DNA of 62,000 bases, from NCBI GenBank assembly GCA_002633005.1, contig NMRA01000031.1:1-62000 (forward strand). The letters run 5' to 3'. Made by a program: the position numbers and the translations under genes. Below, one piece after another: positions 22,901 to 34,164 of the stretch (position 1 is the stretch's first letter; the number at the start of each line of letters is the position of its first letter). The notes under the pieces are model-generated. The model searched no databases, was not told the origin of the DNA, and saw only the letters and a list, made by a program, of their open reading frames with translations. The stretch is from Phoronis australis. Its lineage: Eukaryota; Phoronida; Phoronidae.

Positions 22901-25889
22901 AAGTCGTTTTTAATGCTTTAATTTTTCCATTTTCAGCAATCATGTGGCGAGCCTTGGAACATCTAGGCGTGCAAAGGTAATTAGTGATGCTATTTTTCGT
23001 CGTTCATAATTATTTTAACAAAGGTACTAATGCCTGCACCGTTTACCACTGCTTTCCATACTGCAGCTATTTTACAGTCCATAGTACACGCCAAAAGTAA
23101 TCAGTCAACGTGATTAGCTGTTCTCGGTCAAGATTATCGAGATCTTGTGGATTTTCCCGGCAATAATGGAGTGCAAGCAGAGATGACCGCCATATTGGCT
23201 GTTTGTCAGGACGTGGACAATGGAAGATATATTATAAAGTTAATTAATTGAGAATGGCATCAGTTAACGTTGAATGATTTCTATTGCGGTTAATGCTTTG
23301 ATATGTTCATGAGGACAAAAGAAGGTACTAAGGCATAGTTTGCAGATGGGCAATTCATTATGATAATCTTCAGCGCTGAGCTTTTGGTATGCAAGCGCGA
23401 TTTTTCAGTGTCACGTGAAAATTTCACTGTCATAGTAAACAAATCTTTTGGGCATTTCTCACGAAAGGCATCCAGGAAAGTTATTTCTGTAGATTCATCA
23501 CGTACTCCTATGGCCTGTAATTGACTACAGTGTTACATCATGAGACATTTGGTTGAAATTAACTGAAAATTTGTGTTGTGCCATTCACTGCTTTTACAAG
23601 CAGAAGATAATAATCAGTGTTGTGCAAATCAGTGGTATGATAATTATCAGTGTTGTGCAAATCAGTGGTATGTGTTGTTTGAAACACGCAGCAGCAGTAG
23701 TTTGTATGTCACACTATTTTTAATTCTCTTTTGTAAATTCTATAAGGGACATCCGTCACGAGATCTTTTGGGATGTTAAGAAATTTGTTACGCAAGACTT
23801 GGTGCGTCAGTGTTACATAGAGTACGTGCGAGTCCCCAACAGTGACCCCCCGGCATATGAATTCAGATGGGGAGACAGAGCCAAAGTGGAGATAAGCAAA
23901 CGCAAAATCCTGGAATTTGTCAGTCAGGTTGGTACTATGGTTCCCACGCATTAGTTTCTTATGTGTCCACTAGGGTTTGGTTAAGTGTTTTAAGGTTATG
24001 AGTACACCCATGAACAGATTCCTTTGTCTGATTTTTACAATATTTTTCAACGAGGGTTATCTTATCAGCGATTGGGATGAGGGTATCCATGCTGGGGCCG
24101 GTAGCAGTGATGATGAACATGTTCACTATACTGGGGCCGGTAGCAGTGATGATGAACATGTTCACTATACTGGGGCCGGTAGCAGTGATGATGAACATGT
24201 TCACTATACTGGGGCCGGTAGCAGTGATGATGAACATGTTCACTATACTGGGGCCGGTAGCCGTGATGATGAACATGTTCTCTATACTCAGGTCGTTAGA
24301 ACAGAAACTAGGCCCAGTCTATGTGAATAGTCGTTGAGCCGGCCAATGAATAATTAACAAAATCAGAACTGTACAAAAATAGACCTCTTTACAGTTCACA
24401 ATCCTGGGGAAGTTTTACTTAGGAGCATGACTTATTCTGCATGAAGTCTACTTTAGGGGACCTGTCAAGTCTACACTGTAGGATCTTCTCCTTCAGTCAT
24501 AACTAAGTTTTCTGACCTACAAATCAATGACATGTGCAGGCTGTGCACAGTTTTATGAGATCTGTTAATACATAACATGCATAGCATTCAATGTCGCAAC
24601 AAATAGCTTGCCTTAGACTGGTGTGGCATCAGTGCACTGTCGTGCGTAACAAGTAACTATATGACTTGCTAGTTGTTATCAGTCAATTTCCAGACTGTCA
24701 ATACCTGTGTCGCATGTTGTAGAATTTGTTTTGCACCAGTGTTTTTTTTTTCATAAAGTAAACTTCAGCTGCAAAGCTTAGAATTGCACACGGGTCACTT
24801 TGAAGGTGCAGTAAACTGGTACCATCTGTTAAGCAAACAACTTTTGATATAGGCCGCTTGCCATTATAAAATTGAGAGGAGGTTTGACGTTTTATGATGC
24901 AACCCAACTCCGGTATTATATTGTAACCAGTATCTAGCAGAACACAGGGTAAGAATGTGATGTCGCTTTTAAAGTACAAGTACGCATGTGAAGAAAGTGT
25001 ATTTTTACTCTAGAGCCTCTAGTCTAATCGCTTAACTCGAAATCCAACTTGAAATTATTTTTGGCATTTTGTGTTTGACATTTGTGCAAACTGCAAAACA
25101 GTGGTCTATTATTTTATGCTAGAGTACTTAATGGCTTACGTGGATAACTGTCTAATCCTAGCTTGCATACTGTGACTCCAAATTTGAAGTTTTTACTCAT
25201 AATCTTGAGTTTTTGTTGGAAACCTTGAAGTTTTACTGGCATGAATATAGGGGTCATCGAATGCAAGCTTGGACTAGAATTCCGTACCATGAACCATAAT
25301 GTACTGAACCACAGACTAACAGCCACTTATCTTGAGCTTACACGAAAGTAGGGCAGAAAGTGCCAGAAATTTGATTACAAAGACTAGACCCCCGGGACCA
25401 GGACACATTTTGTAGTGGCTCTAAGCTGTGTGTATGCCAGGGTGCCAGTGATGGGAATCTTTCTAACATTGCATCATGACATTGACCTTTTTACTGCTAG
25501 GGCATTGGAGTGGAGAATTGTGGGCTATGCATTTTTGTCGCCATCTAGTGACTGGAATTGTAAATATATATCTCCTGTTTTCATTAATTGGTTGTTGGTT
25601 TCACTCTACTTTGAATATTATGTCGTCCCACAATCCATAGCGGAGATCTCATCAATCTCAAACTATAAATTGCCATTGGTATCCTTCATGAGAGTAGACA
25701 TATGGGTGAGAGTAGACAGGAAATGTCGTCCGTCGCTTTAACCCCAACGAGGACATCCTCACTAAACTGATTCCATGTCTATTCTAGATGTATGAAATGG
25801 AGCCGGCATCTTTCAAAAGTCAATACCAGCAAGTGTTGGAGGAAGAGAATGACAACGAAGACAATGGAGTGGAAATGGTGCAACGTTGA
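16922..25889 (+). CDS. NSMCE3: NSE3 / MAGE-domain subunit of the SMC5/6 complex (9 coding exons)
   Basis: Exons: 16922-16966, 17940-18056, 18282-18345, 20209-20288, 20690-20787, 22121-22206, 22937-22976, 23747-23927, 25788-25889. All junctions are GT-AG and phases fit, giving 270 residues. Residues about 1-54 are polar. The MAGE homology domain (two winged helices) spans about 55-250: VNDLVQYLLLMDQKKMPIKR (55-74), VFGYKLVEVE (103-112), a LVMVMLSVIFMSGN core (about 144-157), and FWDVKKFVTQDLVRQ with YIEYVRVPN and YEFRWG (exon 8). These match NSE3 of vertebrates closely in order and spacing. The family binds NSE1 (RING) and NSE4 within SMC5/6 and supports NSE1 ubiquitin ligase activity in DNA repair in the nucleus. 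The start MPKAKQKTRGN is chosen because it joins in frame to exon 2; M at 17949 is a weaker alternative. The tail (about 255-270) is acidic. The 5' UTR is not resolved. Confidence 0.93.
17593..17725 (+). repeat. Short imperfect tandem repeat with tRNA-like B box (NSE3 intron 1)
   Basis: Copies of GTGTCTGCCTCCTGTT and close variants repeat three to four times between 17593 and 17700. They are followed by GGGTTCAATTCC, a B-box-like sequence, at about 17708. It resembles a decayed tRNA-derived SINE or minisatellite. The open frame across it is incidental. Confidence 0.4.
18593..19960. mobile_element. DNA-transposon-like element in NSE3 intron 3 (about 1.37 kb)
   Basis: The left end (from 18593) and right end (to 19960) are inverted copies: the left reads CCGTATTCGCCGTAATAACC, and the right, on the reverse strand, CTGTACTCACCGTAATAACC, each preceded by TA. 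Similarity continues into a GCGCTTA block. A TA target duplication is consistent with the ends. Inside, a plus-strand frame (19609-19827) reads KGQTIGPLKISKT then FVLRHGGSLKC. This resembles, in my memory, a small protein found in some invertebrate DNA transposons, but the link is weak. It lies wholly within the intron between the exons at 18282-18345 and 20209-20288. Confidence 0.65.
20813..20945. mobile_element. MITE relic in an NSE3 intron
   Basis: GGGGGGCGGATCCAGG (from about 20815) and CCCCTGGGCGGATCTAC (to about 20922) resemble the GGCGGAT-type ends of the elements at 42835 and 45826. Non-coding, within the intron after exon 20690-20787. Confidence 0.4.
22300..22375 (-). repeat. tRNA-like relic in an NSE3 intron
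   Basis: On the minus strand a B-box-like GGGTTCAAATCC (about 22324-22313) follows a segment resembling an anticodon arm. No complete cloverleaf. Probably a SINE remnant. Confidence 0.3.
24092..24286 (+). repeat. 39-bp minisatellite, five units, NSE3 intron 8
   Basis: Units start at 24092, 24131, 24170, 24209 and 24248. Units 1-4 are identical over CTGGGGCCGGTAGCAGTGAT and the following bases; unit 5 has three changes. Because 39 is a multiple of three, open frames run across it on both strands; one plus frame would encode a 13-residue repeat GAGSSDDEHVHYT. Its position between exons 23747-23927 and 25788-25889, and the absence of splice context, argue that it is intronic. Confidence 0.9.
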
Positions 25890-28800
25890 ATGTTGTCTAA
25901 TGATTCTGCATTCTAGAAACACGGATGTTTGAGACTTTAGGCATGGGGAAGCTTGAACGTCACTAGGTGGCGGTAGTAAGACAAGAGTTTTACTGAGGGG
26001 GCCATTCTGCAAGCGTAAAGTACGTGTGAGGCAGTTTGCCTATAGTTCAGAAATATAGAATCCTTTCCCATAATCCAACATTCGAAGCTCATTTTAGTGA
26101 TCGTCATTTTGTAAGTGTACATTTTTACTTAATTCCTGGCATAATTGCAAACACCCTCCTTTTCAGCCTCGCAATTTTGTGTGGTGTTGTTTCAGGATCT
26201 TGCTTTTTTGCAAGCATCTATCATTACTCCTATATAAATAGATGCATTTAGGTAGCATTGTGATGCCCTTAACATATGAATTTCATGGTGCTTGTGAATA
26301 ACATTATGTTGTTCTGAACCTATTCGGATATGACCTGTTTTTGACATGGTTCATCCAATTGGAAGAGATCAATCAGAGCAGTTTGTATTGTTGTAAGTTA
26401 CTAGCCTCTGTTCACATCATGACGAATTCTTAATTATCACACTATATGAAGGCAGTTTGCAGATTTTTTAATTGAAGGTTACTGGAACTGAACAGTTAGT
26501 ACCACAAATGACCTTGGTGGAAAAGACTTTTAATTTTAATGTGCTTTTGACTTATCTGCTGTTCACCCATAAGCATTGAAAAATGTGCTTATGAAAAACC
26601 TAGGAAATGTTCTCTGAAGTTAGTCCTTTGCTAGGTGCCCTTGGTATTTTGGTTGGCATCATCAATAGTGGCATACTATTCCCTCCCACAATTCAACACT
26701 CGTCATACGTGTCCAGTGAAATTTTTAGGACCCATCTGTTTGTTAGTATTGGCGTTTAGATGGTACATGTCTGCTAGCTTGCTTTTCCTGATGGAAGAAT
26801 GTTTTTTGCTGAGGAGATCTTGCCAAAAGTTATAAGACACTTGGCTTTTTGGAACGCCCTTCATTCAGCACTTTCAAAATCAGGGTGAATAGACATCAAA
26901 ATCGTAAAAATAAAATCCCTTACTTTCAGTTTCATGTTACTTTGGAGATGAACTTGAGATGTTTTTGGTATTATAAAATAGGCATTTGATGCAATTTAGC
27001 TACTCTTTGCTACATTGTGATAAGTGTGGACTGGTAAAGTGGTATGGAACCAGTTGTTTAATGTAGGTTTTCAAAAGTGTTGGAAACAAAGTTTTTCAAG
27101 ATTCTGTTATTTCTGCCTCAGCCATTTGTGTTTGGCGTTTAAGACGAACGTTTCTTACAATGAGGCAAGTGGGTTTGGAGCCAAAAATGCATTTTGGGGA
27201 TTATTGCCGGGTGTAATGGACTTGAAAAATTGTTTGGATTTGACCAGAGTTATAAATCATCAAGATATGTTACTTTGAAGAAGTAGGTAGATTTTCTGAA
27301 GGTTACTCACGATTGCAATGGTGTAAAACATCTCTTTGCGTATCACCTTTTTTATTAGACTAGTATATTTTGTTATTTTTATTGTGACTGTTTTGTGTAA
27401 ATCATTTAACATTTTGGTTTATAAATACAACGGAAGACCTACTTGACCGTCTCATGCTTTTCGCATACTTTTTGGAGTAATAATTTGCTTTGCACTGTGG
27501 AGATCAGATGTGACTTGCAGGTGAAAATTATGCAAAGATCATCAAATTTTAGTAATAAGTTCTGTAAATGTAGTATGGTATAGCCAATTCACTCTACCAC
27601 AGTCCGAGAATCATGTTATAAAAGAGGCTAGTGAGTCAGCCGATGGTTTTGTCTTTATTTTATTTAGTTCTCCATTTTAATTCAAATCTACACCTGGCCT
27701 TTGGAACCAGCCGAATGAGCGCCTGAGCGATTGCTTTTTTTTACAAAAATCGCAGATGGAAATAAAGGCATTCTTGCCTAAACAAGGCATATTAACTGAA
27801 CGTCATGTATGTTTGCAAAATGTTAGAATGATATTTCATTAAGGATGAAAATATGTTTTGTCACTCTGTAGCAATTGACATGATCATCAACATGACGTTT
27901 TCATTGTGGCAAACTCAAAAGTTGGAATTCATTTCAAAAGTTCAACTTATTGGATAAAAACGCAGGATTGAATTCACAGTCTTTGTCTTCATCAGTAGAT
28001 GTTTTCTTAAAAGTCGCAAAACACTCAAAAACCTGGTTCATGCAAATTTCTTGTTTCAGATGGGCGCTGTTTTCGGGAAGCTCTTTTTGTGGAGCAATTT
28101 TTTTAAATTTCGAATAGATTTAAAAGTAAGCCTACAATTTCCAACAGCAAAGCAAACGTAAGTGGGAAATCTGGGCTTAAACAAATGAGGAAGCACGTAC
28201 ACATGAGTGTACAGGCGCTGTAGCCCAGGCTTAGTGAGCAAGCATTGACAAAAATATTCACTGCATTCCGCGAGCCTAATAGCAGTGCGTATTTCAAGGA
28301 TTATTTTGCTCAATTGGTTCTCGTATAGGCGCAAGCTCCTGTACCGAATAAAGGTGTAGCTTAGAACAAGACATAACGTTAACATTTAGGATACGTATCA
28401 GATACAAGTGGCACAGGTTAGTAAGTAGTACTGATTACCTACCAACTGGGTCGTGGAAAACGGCAAACTAAATACTAAGTACCAAATGGGTACCGGTACA
28501 CTCTACCAAATAATATATAAAGTATCAACTGAAGTGGGTATACCAAACCGCAGATGGGCTTTAAAGGAGAATGCCACCCAAAAAACAACCTGTTTTGTAT
28601 CAATTTAGATCGAGTAGTTCCACTTGATAACATCAAGTTCAGTTGTTTAAATGACACCTGACGGCAGACAGAGGTGTTGAAATTAACCAATGACGTAATC
28701 GGTTCCAACGCAGTCTGTTCAGCAGTTCTCAACTGGCTTACTGGTGTCAACTTATCGCTTGAATGCATTGTTTTACATCGAGTTCTTGAACAAACGTGTT

Positions 28801-29637
28801 GTTTTATTTCACTGTTACGGATTTATAGGTATTTGAACGTACGGTAGCCTACAGAGTTTGGCGGTCAATGAGAGCAGACTCCTAGGTTCGGCGGTAGGCC
28901 AATTTATCATGGTCGATCGCGGGAGTTTGGGTCCGTTTGGTGATAATTCGAATCATTATTAAGGGAAAAAACAGACAAGAAAGATAGCTGTATGTTGTAC
29001 TTTAAGACTTGCGATTTTTTCAGCTCTAAACACATAAAACGCTTGTTATCCCAGACAGTGCCTCAGAACCCGATCAGGACCATCGCGGCCACCGGAACTG
29101 GATATCGCGAACATAAACCAGCTTAAGTTAGAAACTAAACCTCCAGTCATGAAAATACTATAATAGTGAGCCAAAGAAATAATGTGCACGTAATTATTTT
29201 GGTGAATTAGCCACGAAACTGCAAATCTACTTACTTTTCAGGGACCGCGAAGTCAAGTTGCCCTTTTACAGAACCGTCAGGGCAAAAGTTGTACAGTAAC
29301 AATGATGTGAATAATGTATTTGTATATCTAAATAAAGATTTCCCTAACATGTGACCATAGCATACAAAATCGAGTTATTGTTTCACAACAGCTTTCTGTC
29401 AGCAAACACTGAATGCGCTCACACGGCCTCGGTTCCCGGTCAATTACATTTATTGCATCTCCAGCAGGTAACGCAATGAGTGGTTTATTCATTGCTGACT
29501 TCTCAAAACACTTGCACTCACGCATACTCCAAAGGCATTACAAATTGTATCTAATGAGACAGACTTTGTTTCAGTTTTATATAAGCATTGGTTAGGGTGA
29601 GAATAATTCATTCTTAAACAGAATAATAAACGTCAAC
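25890..29637. other. NSE3 3' flank and intergenic, no other gene recognised
   Basis: The first part may be NSE3 3' UTR, with AATAAA-type signals near 26909 and 27762. No coding exon, RNA gene or clear mobile element was recognised. Open frames such as 28056-28385 (minus) lack motifs. Confidence 0.35.
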
Positions 29638-29805
29638 ATGGCAACTCGCAATCCCGACTTAGACGAGATGTCATCCGACGAAGACTTCGCAGGTGGATCG
29701 TTAAGTTTCACAGGCTATCAGTTCGTACCGGAGTTCAGTGATCAAGAAATACTAAAGAGGCGCCGTGAACATGCACAGGCAACGGAATGTATGGATAGTT
29801 CTTTT
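29638..29805 (+). CDS. Possible first exon of an acidic-start protein (P2X7-like cytosolic-domain family?)
   Basis: ATG at 29638 opens 56 codons ending exactly at a good donor (TTTT/GTAAGC at 29806). The peptide has an acidic cluster (DEMSSDEDF) followed by GYQFVPEFSDQEILKRRREH. A Y-F-x-P-E-(Y/F)-(T/S)-(D/E) phrase followed by a charged helix is what I associate with N-termini of invertebrate proteins carrying a P2X7-type zinc-binding cytosolic domain, but the cysteine-rich domain itself is not seen. No downstream exon was found. The exon ends before the THAP-like fragment on the other strand begins. Could also be chance or part of a mobile gene. Confidence 0.35.
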
Positions 29806-29843
29806 GTAAGCCGGTATTCGTCTGACTCGCGTACTGTCGACGA

Positions 29844-30041
29844 CTGCGGGCCACAGACACGGAGAAGTTTCACGGCCTCATATTTCCTATTAACAGCGTA
29901 CTTTTTATTCTTCATTACCGCCAGCCACTTCCTAAGCATTTCGGACTCTCGAGGAAGTCGATAAAACGATATACACGCTTTCCTCGCAGCTGCATTGTTC
30001 GGACAAGCGGGAACGTTGCACCGCAACACAGCGGCATTCAC
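29844..30041 (-). pseudogene. THAP-like zinc-finger fragment
   Basis: The minus frame reads RCNVPACPNN (C-x4-C), then ISFYRLPRESEMLRKWL, and 49 residues after the second Cys reaches VCGPQ. This is the order of a THAP C2CH module (C-x2-4-C-x35-53-C-x2-H) except that the final His is Gln. No in-frame ATG precedes it. A close relative lies at 47561-47745 with shared upstream sequence, so both belong to one dispersed family. THAP domains bind DNA and occur in P-element transposases and host regulators. Confidence 0.55.
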
Positions 30042-30468
30042 TCTGCAAATGAACCACTGACGTCGCTGCGTCGTTTCTCACTTTCCTCACAGGTTAATGC
30101 GACACCTCTCGGCAAGGTAAGGTCCACCGCTTATGCGAGGCGATGTGGATATTGACCAATTAAGACAGTAAAAAAACTAATTATATCGGGTGGCATTCTT
30201 TAACAACCTGACGAAGTAGGTTCCGGTTATATAGTTATTTACGTAAGCCATTGCGTGTTCGAGGATAGAATAATAGACACTTACCTTGAATGCGCACAAA
30301 AGCAGAATAAAAATACCATAACAATTTCGAGTTCAAATTCAAGTAAAAAATAGACCCTAGCCCACGGCACCTGCTGTGATAGTAAGCTGGTCCAATTTGT
30401 CACCGATGAAATGTTTCTAAAAAGGACATTTGATGAAAAATAATCCTTCGAAAGTTCGTTACAAATAA

Positions 30469-30655
30469 TTTATTCAACCAACAGGTGGTCGAGGTGTGTT
30501 AAATTATCAATATATTTGAACTGCTTTACATCACCTCCATCGTCCAGTACATACACTTGCCCTGGGCCTAATGTACATATGGCTATAGGCCTGTAGACAT
30601 CATCCCTCGTGGCAATCAAGTGTTCACGTGCAGGAATGAATAGAATTCATACTGA
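30469..30655 (-). pseudogene. TRIM-NHL C-terminal relic (last NHL blade plus polyA signal)
   Basis: The minus strand encodes AICTLGPGQVYVLDDGGDVK followed by QFKYI, aligned to the last about 45 residues of the intact gene at 32159-33979 (AICTSDPGQVYVLELGGDVK then VFKYL). The stop region and the AATAAA signal (minus strand, 30474-30469) are conserved in position. Everything upstream is missing; a LINE fragment begins immediately beside it. Remains of a fourth TRIM-NHL copy. Confidence 0.8.
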
Positions 30656-30659
30656 GAAG

Positions 30660-31310
30660 TGCATAAGAAATCATGTTGTATGAGGCATGTGTATAAAAAA
30701 AACTTGGATATAGATGGGACTGATATAGGACATTATTAGGGTATTGGAATCAAGTTTGTTTTCTTTAAATATTGAAATAACTTTTTAATTTGTCGGAAAA
30801 ATGTTCAAAGATTGATTTATCATCTGGGTCAAAGGTTTAAATAACGTTTGTGTATGCTGTTTTAAAAAACTGTTGACAGTCTGTTGAAACCGAAAGAAGA
30901 TGTAGACTTGAGATTTCGAATATGTTTCAAAACAATATTCAGATACGTGGTTAGATTTGAAAGTGTGTTTGGGAAGAATTGAAAATTAATTGGAAAAAAT
31001 GTCTTGATTGAGGGGATGAATTTTCTCCTATATTGAGGAGAAAGTGATTAAAGTTTTCCACAAATTCTTTTTCATATGTACTTGTGTTATTGTTGGTATT
31101 TACAAATTTTGGGAATGTATCTTCTTTTGAAGGGTTGTCCATTACAGACTTAATCGTATTCCACGTTTTCTTTATGTCTGTTGGTTTTGCGAAAGTCCTG
31201 TTCATAAAACTGTGCTTTCGCTTGCTATATGACAGATTTGATGGTGATGTTATAAACAGGGTAAGCATGCAAAGTAGAAGGTGTTCTAATCAGTTTATAG
31301 TATAGTTCAA
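30660..31310 (-). pseudogene. LINE ORF2 fragment (linker to RT start)
   Basis: The minus frame 31268-30951 reads DIKKTWNTIKSVM and FVENFNHFLLNIG, the typical linker between endonuclease and RT of CR1/RTE-like LINEs. Beyond it, in decayed frames, are QMINQSLNIFP and other RT-onset pieces down to about 30660. Truncated at both ends and broken. Confidence 0.65.
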
Positions 31311-32123
31311 CGCTAAATTTTTGTTGAGAGGAGTATGCCGTACGTCATGCATTGGTTTTGTGTTCATATTTAACAATTTTACTTCGAAAGTCTTAATCTC
31401 GTAGTGAAGTTAACATGTTAATAAAGGCTTTATAATTATGGCTGAGGTCACAATAGGGATCAGAGGTTAAAAGATGTTCGAAGTTATGGAATGTAAGTCA
31501 TTCCTAAAATTTACCTCAATAAGGTCATACTATACGTACAGTATAACCTGAATGGAGTGAAAAGACACACTCGGATTACGAGACATGCCAACTTTCAACT
31601 CCAAATGCAAAATGTCTGAAGCCTTATTGTTTTCACGACAAGTTGTCGGTTTACCGATGTTTGGTTATGATGTACTAACTTACGATAACAGAATTTTTAA
31701 GAATCATCAATCTCTGGCATAGCAGCCATTTCATAGTTGTTTGGCGGTCAGCCCAGTTTTAAATCAGCGTAACAATTTCGCTCTAAGTTTGAACTCAACG
31801 TGAACACAGGAGTGTGATGCGCAACGACGTGTTGAAATAAACAAGCTACGCACAGGAAGAAGAACAGGGGTGAAATAGTTAAGTCTGCGCTTTCATCAGT
31901 CTAGTTATAGTGATCAGTCAAAAATATATGATCTCGCTGTGTGAATGATCTTGTTTTGATCGACCGTTTATTCCAATTTTCGACAAAACCATCCAATGTC
32001 ACAATATCATCTGCACAAATTGTTGCGCTCACGTATGAGGATTATCTGTAAGTCATTTGATAAAAATATTTCATCAATGTAATTTATATACCAAAACATT
32101 TCATCAAAACATTATTGCAAGCA
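31311..32123. other. Intergenic, nothing recognised
   Basis: No coding motif or repeat identified between the LINE fragment and the polyadenylation signal of the TRIM-NHL gene. Confidence 0.35.
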
Positions 32124-32129
32124 TTTATT
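32124..32129 (-). terminator. Polyadenylation signal of the intact TRIM-NHL gene
   Basis: AATAAA on the minus strand about 30 bases beyond the stop codon. The relic at 30469 keeps the same signal at the same distance, which supports its use. Confidence 0.6.
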
Positions 32130-32158
32130 CAACCAACTAATAGTTCAGGTGTGTTAAA

Positions 32159-33979
32159 TTAGATATCAAGATATTTGAATACCTTCACATCACCTCCTAA
32201 TTCCAGTACATACACCTGCCCTGGGTCTGATGTACATATGGCTGTAGGCTCAGAGATTTCAACCCCCGTGGCGATCACGCGTGCACGTTCAGGGGTCAAT
32301 AGAATTATACGGTGATTGGGGTAGTCAGAGTCAGCCACGAGAATGTGACCGAACTGATCCACACACACACCGTGTGGCTCACACAGTTCATCACTGAATG
32401 TATGTATAACGGCCGGCTGTGTGGGGTCAATCACGTACACACGAGGGGGTGCCAATTGGCTCACAACCAGATGTCCAGAGTTCTCATCCACACATATATA
32501 GCGTGGTGAGAACTCCCTCAGACCCAGGGAGCAGGCTTCTATTTGATGGTGAACCTTAAATTCAAAATCTGTGTACATCACCCGTCCACCCTGTGTATCC
32601 GCCACTATCAGCTGGTCGATGTGACACGTAATACGCCCCATACCTTCATACACACGTGGGTAGACCTTCATCAGTCGACCTTTGACGTCATATTTGACAA
32701 CACCGTGAATGCCGTCGTCGGTGATGAAGATCTCACCAAGTCTATTACACGTCACATCCCTGGGAGACTGCAGTTGGTGTTGGGTGGTGTTTAACGTGAA
32801 TTTCAATTTCATTTTTTTCATGTCAAACACCTTGGCGGCCCTGCTGCTTATGTCCGTAACAATTAACACCCCATCACTCACTGCCAATCCCCAGCACCAG
32901 TTATACATGTAGTTGTCTTTCCTCCTTCCCCACCAACTCAAACTGCTAAATCTTTGCTCAAGTTGAACAGGTTCTTTAACAGGAGGTAAAGGGGTAACAC
33001 GGTCGCCAAGTGATTTACTGTAAACATCAACATTTGTTGCTAAATTTGGAGAAATTTTGCATAAAACGAGTTTGTTTTCTGACACATTTACAATATGTGC
33101 AGACATAGATGGAATTTCATAATTCGCAGCCCTTATTTTAAACACTGGTTTTGTCGCCTGCTTCTCAATTTGACCAACATTCAGATTTTCAAGAAGCGAC
33201 TTAATCTGTTCAAATTGTTGCAGTTTTTGGGCGTCATGATATGACTCAAGAACAGTATTTACATACTCCATAACATTTGCAAACTTTCCCCTGTTCAGTT
33301 CAGCCTCGTCACAAGCAGCTTCTGCCTGTTTTCTCGCAACCTCTATTTGTTCATCCAACTGAACAATGGCCTTCTCTACATTAAACTTGACTTGACGAGT
33401 GATCTCTGCCAGGGACTCGCTGTACATGCGATGTATCTCACTCTTGCAAGACTTTTGCTGTTGAGATAAACTTTCAAGAACTTTCTGTCGTTCGTCGTAC
33501 AACTTTTCCCAATGCTCCTTAACTTCATTTTGAGGCTTCAACATTTTGATAATGGCTTCAGTGGTCTCTTTTGCAGCAACGTCTAAATCTTTCAGTTTGT
33601 GTTGATTATGGTTCGAAGTGATGCAACGTGTGCATATGGGAACCTTGCATTGTTCACAGTAAAATTCCAAAATTCGCCCTTCGTGAATTGAACAATGCAT
33701 TTTGTTCTTGCTGTTAGTATTCGAAACAATGTCACAGATACTGGCATGAAAAAAGTTTTGTTGGAATCCAGTAACACCTTCGCTTGGAACGGGGAATTGT
33801 ATTTTGCACATCGGACATGGAAATGCCCCACTTTTCTCCTGCTCTGACATGTGACTGTTCAAGCAGTCTACGCAAAATGAGTGAAGACATGGCAAAACCC
33901 TGTGGTCACTGGATTGCTCCGTACACACGGGACACTCTAGGAGTTGACTCAGCAGGGCAACCGAATCGATGGAGGCCAT
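32159..33979 (-). CDS. TRIM-NHL RING E3 ubiquitin ligase (complete, 606 aa)
   Basis: A single long coding exon. The RING finger is C3HC4: C16, C19, C31, H33, C36, C39, C55, C58. A B-box2 follows with C96, H99, C108, C111, C116, C119, H124, H127. Residues about 130-270 are heptad-rich coiled coil. From about 370 to the end are NHL-type propeller blades, with phrases such as LQSPRDVTCNRLGEIFITDD and PHGVCVDQFGHILVADSD. This is the TRIM2/TRIM3/TRIM56-like layout. The RING recruits E2 enzymes; the propeller binds protein or RNA targets. The start is the ATG at 33979, since an acceptor-like CTATCTGCAG lies three bases before it, implying a 5' UTR intron. Two broken RING copies lie just upstream. 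Orthology to a named TRIM cannot be decided. Confidence 0.92.
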   Translation of the reverse strand: MASIDSVALLSQLLECPVCTEQSSDHRVLPCLHSFCVDCLNSHMSEQEKSGAFPCPMCKIQFPVPSEGVTGFQQNFFHASICDIVSNTNSKNKMHCSIHEGRILEFYCEQCKVPICTRCITSNHNQHKLKDLDVAAKETTEAIIKMLKPQNEVKEHWEKLYDERQKVLESLSQQQKSCKSEIHRMYSESLAEITRQVKFNVEKAIVQLDEQIEVARKQAEAACDEAELNRGKFANVMEYVNTVLESYHDAQKLQQFEQIKSLLENLNVGQIEKQATKPVFKIRAANYEIPSMSAHIVNVSENKLVLCKISPNLATNVDVYSKSLGDRVTPLPPVKEPVQLEQRFSSLSWWGRRKDNYMYNWCWGLAVSDGVLIVTDISSRAAKVFDMKKMKLKFTLNTTQHQLQSPRDVTCNRLGEIFITDDGIHGVVKYDVKGRLMKVYPRVYEGMGRITCHIDQLIVADTQGGRVMYTDFEFKVHHQIEACSLGLREFSPRYICVDENSGHLVVSQLAPPRVYVIDPTQPAVIHTFSDELCEPHGVCVDQFGHILVADSDYPNHRIILLTPERARVIATGVEISEPTAICTSDPGQVYVLELGGDVKVFKYLDI

Positions 33980-34009
33980 TTTCTGCAGATAGAGCAAAGC
34001 AAATTCGAT

Positions 34010-34148
34010 TTCTTGTCATGTGACTGTTCGAGCAGATGTCGCATAATTAGCGAACACCTGGCAACACCCTGTGGTCTTTAGATTGTTCCATACACACGGG
34101 GCATTCTAGAAGTCGCCGCAGCAGGGCAACCGTATTAATGGAAGCAAT
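34010..34148 (-). pseudogene. Broken RING half-domain copy 1
   Basis: The minus strand reads ASINTVALLRRLLECPVCMEQ then SKDHRVLPG, VR, a stop, LCDICSNSHMT. This is a copy of the first about 45 residues of the neighbouring TRIM gene, including the first Cys pair. The start codon position is ATT, the third zinc ligand is Gly, and a stop follows. The copy ends at the same point (SHM) as the next one upstream, then runs straight into the intact gene's acceptor region. Confidence 0.85.
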
Positions 34149-34164
34149 GTTCTGTTGATAGGAT

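Noticed and set aside
23977-24337. Repeat protein GAGSSDDEHVHYT (13-residue units)
   Set aside because: It lies in an NSE3 intron, is open only because the unit is 39 bp, and has no start or splice context that supports translation.
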